DNA from: Sclerodactyla briareus
Lineage: Eukaryota; Echinodermata; Holothuroidea; Dendrochirotida; Sclerodactylidae
Direction of reading: 5' to 3'
DNA: 64,000 nt
Assembly: GCA_026419785.1 (NCBI GenBank)
Contig: JAODTK010001477.1
Span: 644,925 to 708,924, forward strand
The first letter of the stretch is position 1; each line of letters starts with the position of its first letter. This document shows, one piece after another, positions 36,525-47,871 of this stretch. The position numbers were made by a program, and so were the translations under genes. The notes below the pieces were generated by a model. It saw only the letters and a list, made by a program, of their open reading frames with translations, was not told the origin of the DNA and ran no database searches.

Positions 36525-37260
36525 AAGTGTGTCAGCCATGTGATGGCTTTGAAAAGTGAAATGGTGATCCAGAAACTCTCATCAATGCAATTCTTCTGGA
36601 AGGAGCGTTTGGTGCATAATGGACATAGGAAATGATTAACCATTTTATGGTCTGCTAAATTCATGCACAATGGAAGAGCCATTTGGCGGACCCCTAGAAC
36701 TTGAACTCCCCATGGAGAAACTTATCAGGTGTCAGGTAATTTTACAACACGTCAGTACAAACTGGTCAATTCCCACTCCCCTACCCCCTATGATATGATC
36801 AAATCACTGTTTTGGCTAGAAGAGTTTCCAAAGGATCTAAGCAAGCCATGTTAAGGGACAAAAGGAGAGGAAGAAAGCCAAAATGTTGGGAAGAAGAATA
36901 AAGCAGTGTTGGTCAGTGGATAAGCTAGCCCATACCTCAAATCTGGGCATTCATGTTAGAGACATGATTTCCACCCAAAAGGATAAAATCTCTATCCGCC
37001 TCAGCGAGGCTTCTGAACGAAATGTGTCCTGAATGGAGGAGATGAATGTATGGCCACAGATCTCTGTGTGATTGGTCTTTATAAAAGGTCCAAAATGAAT
37101 GGTCGTGTAGGACCAATGAACCAAACTCAAGCAAATATACGATGCCACTAGGCCACTCTGCCCCGCATGATGAGTGCCTAGCTAGCGCCTTAATTCTACG
37201 ATTGGTGTGGTAGTAAATAATGTCACTCCTTCGAGCTCACATTGTCTTAATTTCATCATG
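36525..37260 (+). repeat. Segmental duplication, copy 1
   Basis: It matches 39030-39795 in order over about 740 bases: GTCAGCCATG at the start, ATGATTAACCA, TGTCAGGTAATTT, CCTACCCC-TATGATATGATCAAATCA, GAGTTTCCAAA, ATAAGCTAGCCCATACCTCA, GAATGTATGGCCACAGATCT and TATACGATGCCACTAGGC. Identity is moderate with many indels. It ends in the first unit of the array at 37187. Confidence 0.85.
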
Positions 37261-37695
37261 ACTATCCTACTGTGCTTGATTTCTCTAATCAAGTGTGGTA
37301 GTATAATCAATGTCAGACTCTTCAGCTCACAATGGCTTATTTCATGACTATCTACTTGTGTTTTGATTCTATAATCAGTGTGGTAGTAATATATCACTCC
37401 TTCAAATGCTCAACGGGGCTAACTTTGTCTGACTAATCTAAACGGTGCTTAATTCTATAAATTAATCAGGGGTAGTAATAATATCAACTCCTTCAAGCTC
37501 ACACGGCTTAATTTCATGAACTTATCTACTGTGCTTGATCTAGTAATCAGTGTGTAGTAAAATCTCACTCCTTCAGCGCACACAGCGCTTAATTCCCTGC
37601 GATCTACTGTGCTTATTCTAAATCAGGGTGGTGTTGTAATAAATCATTCCTTCAGCTCACACGCGGGCTCAATTTCAACTATCTAACTGTGTTGG
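37187..37695 (+). repeat. Degenerate tandem array, unit about 80 bases, 6 to 7 copies
   Basis: The unit is GCTTAATTCTATAATCAGTG, TGGTAGTAATATCACTCCTT, CAGCTCACACGGCTTAATTT and CATGACTATCTACTGT. Units vary strongly by indels. The duplicate at 39708-39790 has only one such unit. Confidence 0.85.
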
Positions 37696-37869
37696 ACAGT
37701 TTTCGATCAGCTGGTCCTGTAAGAAGCAGCCAATTATTGTCCCGGGGAGATGGGGCGGGGGGGGGGTCATGGTCCTGTCCTACTCAACATCTATGTGATT
37801 TGGATATCCTCTAAGGTAAGAGGTGAGCGACTTGTGGTTTTAAATTATTATACTTGTCAGGTGAAGTCT

Positions 37870-38645
37870 GAACCTATATGAGGCCCAGTGCTGAGCACTC
37901 CGCCTCCCTACCCATACCCTACGATGGGGCCCAGTCGCATGAGCCCCTCTTCTCCTAGCCCAAACCTTATTGGGCCCAGTGTGCCTGAGCACCTCGGCTC
38001 CTGCCCATAACCCTATTGGGTCCGTAGCATGAGCAAACCTCTTCTCCTGCCCATAACCTATATGGGGCCCAGTGCACTGAGCCACTCTTTCCTGCCCATA
38101 ACCTATATGGGGCCCATTGCAATGAGCACTCTTCTCCTGCCCATAACCTATATGGGGCCCAGTGCAATGAGCACCTCTTCTCCTGCCCATAACCTATATG
38201 GGCCCAGTGCAATGAGCACCTCTTCTCCTGCCCTAACCTATATGGGGCCCAGTGCACTGAGCACCTCTTCTCCTGCCATAACCTATATGGGGCCCAGTGC
38301 AATGAGCACCTCTTCTCCTGCCCATAACCTATATGGGGCCCAGTGCAATGAGCACCTCTTCTCCTGCCCATAACCTATATGGGGCCCAGTGCAATGAGCA
38401 CCTCTTCTCCTGCCCATAACCTATATGGGGCCCAGTGCATGAGCACTTCTTCTCCTGCCCTAACCTATATGGGGCCCATTGCAATGAGCACCTCTTCTCC
38501 TGCCCATAACCTATATGGGCCCAGTGCAATGAGCACCTCTTCCCCTTTTCATAACCTATATGGGGCCCAGTGCAATGAGCACCTCTTCTCCTGTTCATAA
38601 CCTATATGGGGCCCATTGCAATGAGCACCTCTTCTCCTTCCCATA
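37870..38645 (+). repeat. Minisatellite, 46-bp unit, about 17 copies
   Basis: The unit is CATAACCTATATGGGGCCCA, GTGCAATGAGCACCTCTTCT, CCTGCC. Central copies are nearly identical. The left edge (37870-38040) is degraded. Variants are mostly one-base losses (GGGCCC for GGGGCCC) plus CATTGCAATG. Open frames of 73 to 134 codons arise from the repeat on both strands. Confidence 0.95.
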
Positions 38646-39029
38646 GGCTTGCACCTCCAGATGCAGAAATGGGAGAGGTGATGGGGGTGAGGGTTATGAA
38701 TTGGTGGCCGGTGTAGGTATTGCTGTTACATACATCTAGGCTTTTTTGCCATTTTCTTCATACTATGTGTACTCTCATTTGGTGGCCCCCCTGGGTCATG
38801 TGAGCGGGTCCGCTGCCCCTCCCTGAACCCCCACCCCCCTCTATTCCAATGCAACTGCACTGCATAGACCCACAAACTATGGATTATCAGCCCGATGCCC
38901 TAATCAACTAGGTCACCATTCCCCACTATTCACATTTTTCAATCAAGTTCTATTAAAGTCACTTACAACACATTTACCTGAATTTGCTCCATCTTTCAAT
39001 ATCGTATTTGTTGGAGGTGGAGACAGTGT

Positions 39030-39795
39030 ATCTACACATTGCCGAGTGCGTCAGCCATGGCATTGAAAAAGTGAAATTGTGGTCCAGAGACGCGCACTAT
39101 GCAATTTTTGTTTCTGAAGAACTTTCTAAGCATTATGACACTATAGGCAATGATTAACCACTTTTTATGGCCATCTGCATTCATTCTATATTGAGAGAAA
39201 CAATTTGGATGATCCCTAAAACCTGTGACCCCTGAACATCCCCAGGGGAACTGACACACTATCCTAGTGTCAGGTAATTTCCAAAAAGTCAGTCAAAATG
39301 GTCAAGTCCCATCCCCCTACCCCCGATGATATGATCAAATCACCTAATTGGCTGAAAGAGTTTCCAAATGATCAAGCAAGGCATGGTAGAGGACAAATGG
39401 AAAAGAACACCAATAGGTTGTGTGAAGAATTAATCAGTGTTGGCAGTGAATAAGCTAGCCCATACCTCAAAATCTGGCCTCATGGTCTACAGACATTGAT
39501 CTCTTCCTTAAGTTAAATTTCCCCCGCTTCAGAGCGGTCATCTGAACGAAACGTGTCATGAATTAGAGATGAATGTATGGCCACAGATCTCTGTGTGATT
39601 GGTGTTTATTAAAGGTCCAGCATGAATGGTCTGTGTAGGATCAATAACCAGAACCCAAGCAATATACGATGCCACTAGGCTACATTGCCTCACCTGATAA
39701 AAACGTAGCGCCTTAATTCTATGATTGGTGTGGTAGTAAATATTATCACTCCTTCCAGCTCACATGGCTCAATTCATGACTATCGACGGTGATGA
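39030..39795 (+). repeat. Segmental duplication, copy 2
   Basis: The partner of 36525-37260, about 2.5 kb downstream in the same orientation. It ends with a single unit of the roughly 80-base sequence that copy 1 carries as an array, then passes into the 71-bp array. Confidence 0.85.
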
Positions 39796-39845
39796 ACTGT
39801 TCAGTCGTGTGGGGACCTGCCAAGTATTTAGGGAGATGGGTGCAT

Positions 39846-40216
39846 GTCCATGACTACGCCGACAAAGTTGAGATGCGTGGGGTCATGGACTGCTAATCAT
39901 CAGGCCATTTATATCATCAGGCCATTTCTCCACCATGTCCATGACCACCCCTGATGAAGTTGCGTGGGGTCATGGACTGCTAATCATCAGGCCATTTCTC
40001 CCACCATGTCCATGACCACCCCTGATAAAGTTGCGTGGGGTCATGGACTGCTAATCATCAGGCCATTTCTCCCACCATGTCCATGACCACCCCTGATAAA
40101 GTTGCGTGGGGTCATGGACTGCTAATCATCAGGCCATTTCTCCCACCATGTCCATGACCACCCCTGATAAAGTTGCGTGGGGTCATGGACTGCTAATCAT
40201 CAGGCCATTTCTCCCA
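39846..40216 (+). repeat. Tandem array, 71-bp unit with internal hairpin, about 5 copies
   Basis: The unit is ATCAGGCCATTTCTCCCACC, ATGTCCATGACCACCCCTGA, TAAAGTTGCGTGGGGTCATG and GACTGCTAATC. Inside each unit GTCCATGACC and GGTCATGGAC form an inverted repeat. The central four units are almost identical, and the first is divergent. Confidence 0.95.
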
Positions 40217-40864
40217 CATGCACACATTATTGGCATTCAGCAGAAATGAGCAAGGTGATTCAAACGTTTTACCATCTCCCAAACAAAATAAAGTCCCAAC
40301 TGCACTTCTCGATATCACCATGTTCCCGTGGGTGGAGACAATGATTGAACACTCACGTGTCAAATGAGGGGTAGCAGTGTGCTTCCCATGAGTTTCTGAG
40401 AACCTCTAGTGGGGCACACACTACTGGGGTTAGATGTTGGTGTGTTTTCCTGTGTAACTACTGTAGCTAGCTGTCCACAACTGCAAGTGTACATACCACT
40501 AAGCGATGAGCGGGTACCCATAACACTGTGCAATACAACTTATATCAAAGTCTCACTAATCTTTGGAAACATAAGTAATTCATTATCATGTGTGTATGTA
40601 CTAGGATGCCAGAAGATAACCGATGAGGACAGTTCTTTTTTTCATACCCAGCCTGCTTGTGAACATGTACAATTGCATCTGTGAACTGGCTCATTGTGCT
40701 CAAAATGTAACTGCACTCTAATTATAGGACGCCTTCTATTTTTTACCACTATTTCCCCCTCTTTATCTATTCAATATTTTGTTGATTGCATGATGGTACA
40801 CAGCAAGGACACTGCTACGTAGGGGATTTATGAATTTTATTTCATGGCTTTATTCTTATTCAAG

Positions 40865-41139
40865 GCACAGCAAGGGCTCTGACAGACCTGGATACTGCCC
40901 CCATTGTCAGCTGTGAAGCAATGGAAAGAAGGCAGTGCCTCTCCTTGACTGGTGGTCACAGGCAGATGCCAGTTGCCAAGTGCTACCCCTCGTTTGTTCC
41001 CTGCTTCACCCCTTGTACTGAGTGTCCAGCGAGAAAGAAGGCAAAAGGTAGAGGTCTTTGGACGCCTACTGGAACCCGACCAGGATTGAACCCGGTCTCC
41101 CGGGGGGGGTGGAAGGATGACGCACAACCAATGTGCCAA
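40865..41139 (-). mobile_element. tRNA-derived SINE, copy B
   Basis: The minus strand reads GTTGGCACATTGGTTGTGCG, TCATCCTTCCACC, a G/C run, GGGTTCAATCCTGGTCGGGT, then GCCTTCTTTCTCGCTGGACA, CAAGGGGTGAAGCAGGGAA, CATCTGCCTG and CAGCTGACAATGGGGGCAGT. It shares block order with copies A and C. A TAG/TTG trinucleotide run flanks the head. Confidence 0.75.
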
Positions 41140-41363
41140 CTACTACTACAACTACTACTACTGGGGAGGGAGGAAGGGGGCTCTGGACCATTCAAGTTCC
41201 ATGAGGGCGGTCACACAGTCTCTTTTACACATGCAAACCACAGCTCTTTACTGGCTTTGGACCCCAACTCCCGACGGTGGTGGCGCTGTTGCTTGTAGCA
41301 TACAAGAGTGACCTCAAATTGATTCATGAACCGGGCAGGGAGTGAAAAAAAAGAGCAAATTAC

Positions 41364-41429
41364 CTGTTGCCTTGTGAAAGGGGCGTTGAAGGTGCTTGAG
41401 GGAATGGGCAGAGTAGCTTGCTCCAATGA
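41364..41429 (-). CDS. Internal exon, unidentified, possibly part of the 50-55 kb gene
   Basis: The minus strand shows an excellent acceptor (TTCTCTCTTTATATTCTAG) and donor (ACAG|GTAATT). The 66 bases read IGASYSAHSLKHLQRPFHKA and T in one frame with two bases before and one after (phase 1 to phase 1). The exon ending at 49894 leaves one base, so the phases would join. That would require an intron of about 8.5 kb holding the satellite and the LINE. The link is inference. Confidence 0.45.
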
Positions 41430-42293
41430 CTAGAATATAAAGAGAGAAATATAAAGGAGAATGAGAAAGAAACAGAAATAAATGGAAGAAAGTGACCAGG
41501 TAGCTAGGTAATAAGCCTCTCTGGTAAACTAATGTACCCAATCAGAAAAAAAGAGAGTACACCCGCAACCTTGTTGTATTCACCACGGGCCGGCTTTTGT
41601 TGATCTATACATGAGATTTTTCTTTTATGGTTGTACTGAACAAATTTTAATGTTTATACTACAACTATTACGTCAGATTTTTCTTAAAATACCAGATGAA
41701 CATATTACAGAAGAAAACTCCCAATGACTGTCTCGTTCTCGCACCTGATCCACCAGAGAAGTCTGACAGCCGAGGGCGCACTCTCTATGTATTGCAAACA
41801 TGCAATGCCTGCAAAGTTTTCAGTAGGTTGAAGTATTTCTGAATGCTGCAACAAGCTAGTAGTGTAAAATAAGTATGTAATTATGTAAGATATTATAATA
41901 TATATAAATATATAATGAAGTTTTTCAAGGTTTTAATTCAAGGCTGGGTAGTCTTGTTAGGACAATATTGTCCTCAATGTGTGATGAGTAATACACAAAT
42001 CCTATAATAGTGGTCCTCATTTGTGACCTGGCATAGTAAATTACTGGTGAATGATTCAAACATTATTGTCTTAACTTCGTTCAGACCACATTGTTCCATA
42101 TTGTAAAGCACCAATCACGTCATGTGTTTAGATGTGTTCTATGAATATTCAAAATGGTTTCAACATTCTGTGTAAAAGTGTGGATTAGGGTTCCTAATTA
42201 AATGCTGTCCTTCAACTCCTATGCAGTTGCTACTACAATGCATTCTTATAGATGTAGTGAAAATATCACAGCCAATGAAAATTTACAAATGAG

Positions 42294-42503
42294 TTACTGA
42301 CATTTGAAGCTACAGACCCAGCGACGTATAGAGACATGGGGCACTCCTCTGCGAGCAAATAACTGGGCAATACTGTGGTATGGAGCTGAGTAGTCTTTGA
42401 CAAGACTAGTGAGTGGGTTGTTCATGGACACCATGGTTGTTGGAATCATGTCAGGATGCGTTGTTGACCTCTGATGATGTTTGTCATATTGATAGATTTT
42501 CAC
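42294..42503 (-). CDS. Weak candidate coding end on the minus strand
   Basis: An open frame reads KIYQYDKHHQRSTTHPDMIP, then MNNPLTSLVKDYSAPYHSIA, QLFARRGVPHVSIRRW and ends FKCQ plus TAA. The wording is coding-like, but the upstream boundary has no acceptor. It could be a relic of a dispersed element. Confidence 0.2.
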   Translation of the reverse strand: MKIYQYDKHHQRSTTHPDMIPTTMVSMNNPLTSLVKDYSAPYHSIAQLFARRGVPHVSIRRWVCSFKCQ

Positions 42504-42838
42504 CCATCATCATCCTCCACTTTCGCACCAAGGTATAAACCTACTGGTATGGTCTAAGGAACGCAATAGGCACTCAAGAAGGAAGGTGAACTCCAAAATT
42601 ACAACTTCCTCCAGGAATACTTTGTATAATAGGGAGGAAGAGAGGCCATTCTAACGTGCAGGAGAGTTGATACAAAACTCTATAGTATTGCAGGGTGGGA
42701 TAAAGTACACATGATCTCAAAGACATACAAAAGTTTTTAATTTTTGAAGAACCTTATGTACTGTGCTAAAAACCATTTTTATGTGCCTATCTAAATGTTA
42801 GTGTGACAACCCCCCAGCGAATTCTGCAACAGCTGGTT

Positions 42839-43030
42839 TTAAAGGAGAACAAATGAAGCGGAACTTGAAGAACCACTGGCCAACTTTTGCAGACTCCATA
42901 TAGTACCTAATGATCGCTGAATAAAGCAAGCAGATGTGTCCTTGCCTAACAGCACACTAAAATGACCAAGAGAGTCTTGAACTATTAGGTAAATCCTTGA
43001 ATTCAGATGGTGATGCTGCTGATTGGCCAC
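42839..43030 (-). CDS. Weak candidate open frame, 63 codons
   Basis: The minus strand reads NQQHHHLNSRIYLIVQDSLG, HFSVLLGKDTSACFIQRSLG, TIWSLQKLASGSSSSASF and a stop TAA. No splice site or homology supports it. Length alone is within chance. Confidence 0.12.
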   Translation of the reverse strand: MANQQHHHLNSRIYLIVQDSLGHFSVLLGKDTSACFIQRSLGTIWSLQKLASGSSSSASFVLL

Positions 43031-43189
43031 ATATTACGCAAAAATAAGCTGCATACCGAGATGTTCCTGGTGCTGTGTGATAATAACCTTCACTGTGATA
43101 CTTGAGTTTATTGAACAGTTTTTTCCATCAAATAGAAGTTTGCAATGATGCAATGATTCTTATCCTATTCAAAGCATGAAATGGTGAAA

Positions 43190-46060
43190 GGAAAGAGTGT
43201 CACTCTAGGGTCTGACCATGCCTTCACCATATGACAAGGATCCATCATCAGCCACGGTTTGCAGATGGCCCTGGCCCATTCCAAATTTCTAATCCTTTTT
43301 TTTAAGAGCATGTTCCAGCTAGGTTCTATGGCATGATTGCTAACATACTGGTCCAATTGCCATGTGTTGGTGAAACCCCATGCCTAAGAGTATAGGACAC
43401 AGTGGCAGTCTAGGGTCTGACCTTGCCTCCACCATATTGACAAGCATGCCATCATCAGCCACGGTTTGCAGATGGCCCTGGCCTATTCCAAATTTCTAAT
43501 CTTTTTTTTTTAAGAGCATGTTCCAGCTAGGTTCTATGGCAATGATTGCTAACATACTGGTCCAATGCCATGTGTTAGTGAAACCCCAGGCCTAAGAGTA
43601 TAGGACACAGTGGCACTCTAGGGTCTGACCTTGCCTCCACCATATTGACAAGCATGCCATCATCAGCCATGGTTTGCAGATGGCCCTGGCCTATTCCAAA
43701 TTTCTAATCCTTTTTTTAGGAGCATGTTCCAGCTAGGTTCTATGGCATTGATTGCTAACATACTGGTCCAATTGCCATGTGTTGGTGAAACCCCATGCCT
43801 AAGAGTATAGGACACAGTGGCACTCTGGGGTCCGACCTTGCCTCCACCATATTGACAAGCATGCCTATCATCACCCTGGTTTGCACTGGCCCTTGGCCTA
43901 TTCTCAAATTTCTAATCCTTTTTTTAGGACATGTTCCAGCTAGGTTCTATGGCATTGATTGCTAACATACTGGTCCAATTTGCCCATGTGTTGGGAAACC
44001 CCATGCCTAACTGATTAGACGACACAGTGCACCCTGGGGTCCGACTTGCCTTCACCATATTGACAACAGTCCTCATCCCACTGTTTGCGATGGTCCCGGC
44101 CTTCCGAATTTCTAATCCTTTTTTTTACTAGCATGTTTTCCAGCTATGTTCTATGGCATTGTTGCTAACATCCTTGTCCAATTGCCATGTGTCAGTGAAA
44201 CCCCCGGCCTAAGAGTATAGGACACAGTGGCAGTCTAGGGTCTGACCTTGCCTTCACATATTGACAAGCATTCATCACAGCCACGGTTTGTGCAGAGGCC
44301 CTGGCCTTATTCCGAATTTCTAATCCTTTTTTTTTTTAAGAGCCGTCCAGCTAGGTTCATGGCATGATGCTAACTACTGGTCCAATGCCATGTGTTAGTG
44401 TAAACCCCCGTACCTATAAACGAGTATCGGACACAGGGCACTCAAGGGCTGACCTTGCCTCCACCATATTGACAACTGCATCCATCATCATCCACGGTTT
44501 GGCAGATGCCCTGTCCCATTCCAATTTCTAATCCTTTTTTTTAAGAGCAACCATGTTTCCCCGCTAGGTTCTATGGCAAGGATTGCTAACATCTGTTCTA
44601 TTGCCATGTGTTAGTGAAACCCCAGCCAACGTATACGACACCGGTGTCACTCCAGGGTCCGACCTGCCTTCAACCATATTGGACAAGCCTGCCATCCTCA
44701 GCCTGGTTTGCAGACTGGCCTGGCCTCTTCGATTTCTAATCTTTTTTTTAAGAGCATGTTCCAGCTAGGTCTATGGCAGGATTGCTAAATACTGGTCCAA
44801 TTTGCCATGGTGTCTTGGAAAACCCCAGGCCTAAGAGTATAGGGCACGTGGCACTCTAGTCTGACCCTCGCCGCCACCATAGACAAGCATACATCAGCAG
44901 CCATGTTTGCCAGAAGGCTGGCCTATTCCTAATTTTAATCCTTTTTTTTAAGAGCATGTTCCAGCCAGGTTAAGGACATTATTGCTGCCATACTGGTCAA
45001 CTGCCATGTGTTATGAAACCCCAGGCCTAAGAGTGTAGCCAGTGCACTCTAGGTCTGACCTTGCCTCCACCATATTGACAAGCTGCCATCATCAGGCCAT
45101 GGTTGAGGAAGCCCTGGCCCTATTCAATTTCCTAATCCTTTTTTTAAAGAGCAGTTCCAGCCAGGTTATATGAAAACATTGATTGCTGACATATGGTCTA
45201 TTGCCATGTGTTCAGTAGAAACCCATGCCTAAAAGTATACGACACAGTGGCACTCCCGTGTCCGACCTTGCCTTCTTCAACCATATTGACAGCTGCCACA
45301 TCATCCATGGTTTGCAGCTGGCCCTGGCCTCTTCCTAATTTCTAATCCTTTGGGTTTTTTTAAGAAGAGCAGTTCCAGCTGGTTTCTATGGCCTGATTGC
45401 TACCATACTGGTCCAATTGCCATGTTTCGTGAAACCAGGCCTAAGCTTATAGGCAACAGTGGGCACTCTAGGGTCTGACCTCGCCTCACCATATTGACAA
45501 GCTACCAATCATCAGCCATGGTTTGCAGAAGGCCATGGCCTATTCCAATTTCTAATCCTTTTTTTTAAGACATGTTCAGCCAGTTTATAGACATTGATTG
45601 CCTACATACTGGTCCAACTGCCGTTGTTAGTGAAACCCCAGGCCTAAGAGTGTAGACACAGTGGCACTCTAGGGTCTGAACTCGCCTCCACCTATTGACA
45701 AGCATACTTTCATCCTCAGCCAGGGGTTTTGCTCAGAAGGCCTGGCCTATTCCTAATCCTTTTTTTAATCGTAAAGCAGTTCCAGCAGGTTATATGACAT
45801 TGATGCTGACACCATAATGGTACAAATTGCCATGTGTGAGTGAAACCCCAGGCCAAGAGTGTAGGAACAGTTGCACTAGGGTATGACATTGCCCCACCAT
45901 ATGACAAGCATGCATCATCAGCCATGTGTTCGCAGGAGGCCATGCGCCTTAGTCGATTCTATCCTTTTTTTAAGAGCTGTACCAGCAAGTGATATGACAG
46001 TGATTGGACATATGGTCCAATTGCAGGTGTTAGTGAAACACCCAGGCCTAAGAGTATTAG
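43190..46060 (+). repeat. Satellite array, unit about 205 bases, 14 copies
   Basis: The unit contains CACTCTAGGGTCTGACCTTG, CCTCCACCATATTGACAAGC, ATGCCATCATCAGCCATGGT, TTGCAGATGGCCCTGGCCTA, TTCCAAATTTCTAATCC with a T/A-rich run, AAGAGCATGTTCCAGCTAGG, TTGCTAACATACTGGTCCAA and GAAACCCCAGGCCTAAGAGT. Units start near 43198, 43408, 43614 and then about every 205 bases. The first four are clean, and indels and substitutions grow more frequent towards 46060. Confidence 0.95.
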
Positions 46061-47003
46061 TAAGTTATTGGAATACCACATCCCCATCATGCCCCAGATA
46101 AAATAGGTTGATTTGTGCCTCATTATAGGAAAATATGGGGATAAGTATACTGAATATTAAAGGCCCTGAGAGATATCTATTGGAATAAAAGGTATAAGAC
46201 AAAGAAGTTGAATGGATGAGTTATGGAGGCAACTGATGATGTTTAATTGTCAACCCATATATGTTATACATTTATCGTATTTCTGTTCTTATTTCCAGGA
46301 TGTGATGGTGTAAAGTAGTAGCAAAATTGGTTCGGTTTTTGAAATGAAATTGAATTGTGGGTGAATGAGGGTCGATTTATTCAGATGTGCCAGGATAGGA
46401 AGGCATGAATCACTGATAGAGTAGAGCAGGCACGCCACAGTTGAATGTACGATGGCATTAATTTCCTGTTGAGGAATTGGCGAAAATGTGCTGATGTAGT
46501 GGGTTCCATATTAGGAACTTGGTTAAATCACTTAAGTCACAGATCAATGGAGCGTACAGGCTCTGACATCCTGTTGTGGCAGTAGATGATAGGGCTAATT
46601 TAGCTATGGGTGGAGAGGAGGAGCAAAAACAAAAAAATAGAGGTACCTCACTGGCACATAAAGACCTGCCTTTATAGGAGCCACAGGCTGTTAGTCAGCA
46701 ACAGAATCAAGGACATTACAAGCTCTCCAGGAGAGATGCAAGAATAAAGTGGAAAGCTGTGCAAGCAGAGAATGGCAGAAGTAGCCCAGTACTGGGGACA
46801 GCAAATAAAGAGCAGGGGAGGAGGAGTGGGGGAGCCTGCATATACAGCAGCCAGAAACCATAAAAATATGGGGATGGTCCTCCCTATATGAAAACGCAAG
46901 GTTGGAGTAGAAGGACTGGAACAGGACCTTGGAGGTTCTCTCCTGTGAATGGTGGAGATCACAAAAATTTGTTATGTTTCAAAGCGGGTAGTTTCTTTTA
47001 TTT

Positions 47004-47005
<2 letters not shown>
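46061..47005. other. Unique sequence between the satellite and the LINE
   Basis: Purine-rich plus strand. No exon or known element recognised. Confidence 0.45.

Positions 47006-47089
<84 letters not shown>
47006..47089 (-). repeat. Poly(A) tail of the LINE (poly-T on the plus strand)
   Basis: T over 84 positions with a single C at 47070, directly after the minus-strand LINE 3' UTR. The length is unusual for an old copy. Confidence 0.9.
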
Positions 47090-47871
47090 CGGGGGCATGG
47101 AGTAAAAACAGCGGAATGGATTGTGGGGTAGGTTTGTTTTGTTTGTATTTATTCATAAAGACAACCGAAAATAGGAATAACACATAAAAGGGCACATACA
47201 CAAAAAAGAAGAGAAATTGTGGTCCTTACGAGGACAGCCCTCGAAAGTCCGGAGACTTATTCAAGAGGGGTCCCAAGGAAAACAAACACGGGAACAATAC
47301 AAAACATGTACAAGTAAACACTGCATTTTTCAGAGTCATAAAACATCAGAACCACGATTTTCAAAATCAAACATATTAAGAATCCCAAACTGATTGCAAG
47401 TACCTTTATTGCCGCCTTAAACAAGTAGACTGTCAGAGAGTTCAATTGCATAGGTTGTTCCAATCATTGGATAGGAATTCTTTTATAGAATGTTTGGCCA
47501 GCTTCGTGTTTAACCCGAGGTACCACCAGAGTAGCGAGGCTGCCTCTGGTACGAGACCCATGGACCGTGAAATGGGGAAAAATGATGCCTTAAGGTAACG
47601 TGGACCAAGACCATTTATAACTTTGTATGAATGGTAAGTCTAAATGGGGCCGTACTTCTTTGTCGATTCTAAGAAAACAGATTGCCTAAATTCTGAGGCA
47701 GTGACACTCACCATTGTTACCGAGGAAGAGAATTATACGACTCAATTTTGTTTGCGAACTTGGAGTTTGGTCTGTGAACTTTTTGGAAGCCGCTCAACCA
47801 AGACAAAACAAGCATAGTCGAAATGGGTGAATTAATGCATGCACAGAAGCTTTCCGACCAGATCTGTATAT

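Noticed and set aside
37840-38600. Open frames of 73 to 134 codons with repeated YMGPSAMSTSSP or GPHIGYGQEK text
   Set aside because: Direct translation of the 46-bp minisatellite.
46888-47187. Open frames with poly-Phe or poly-Lys
   Set aside because: Translation of the LINE poly(A) tail.
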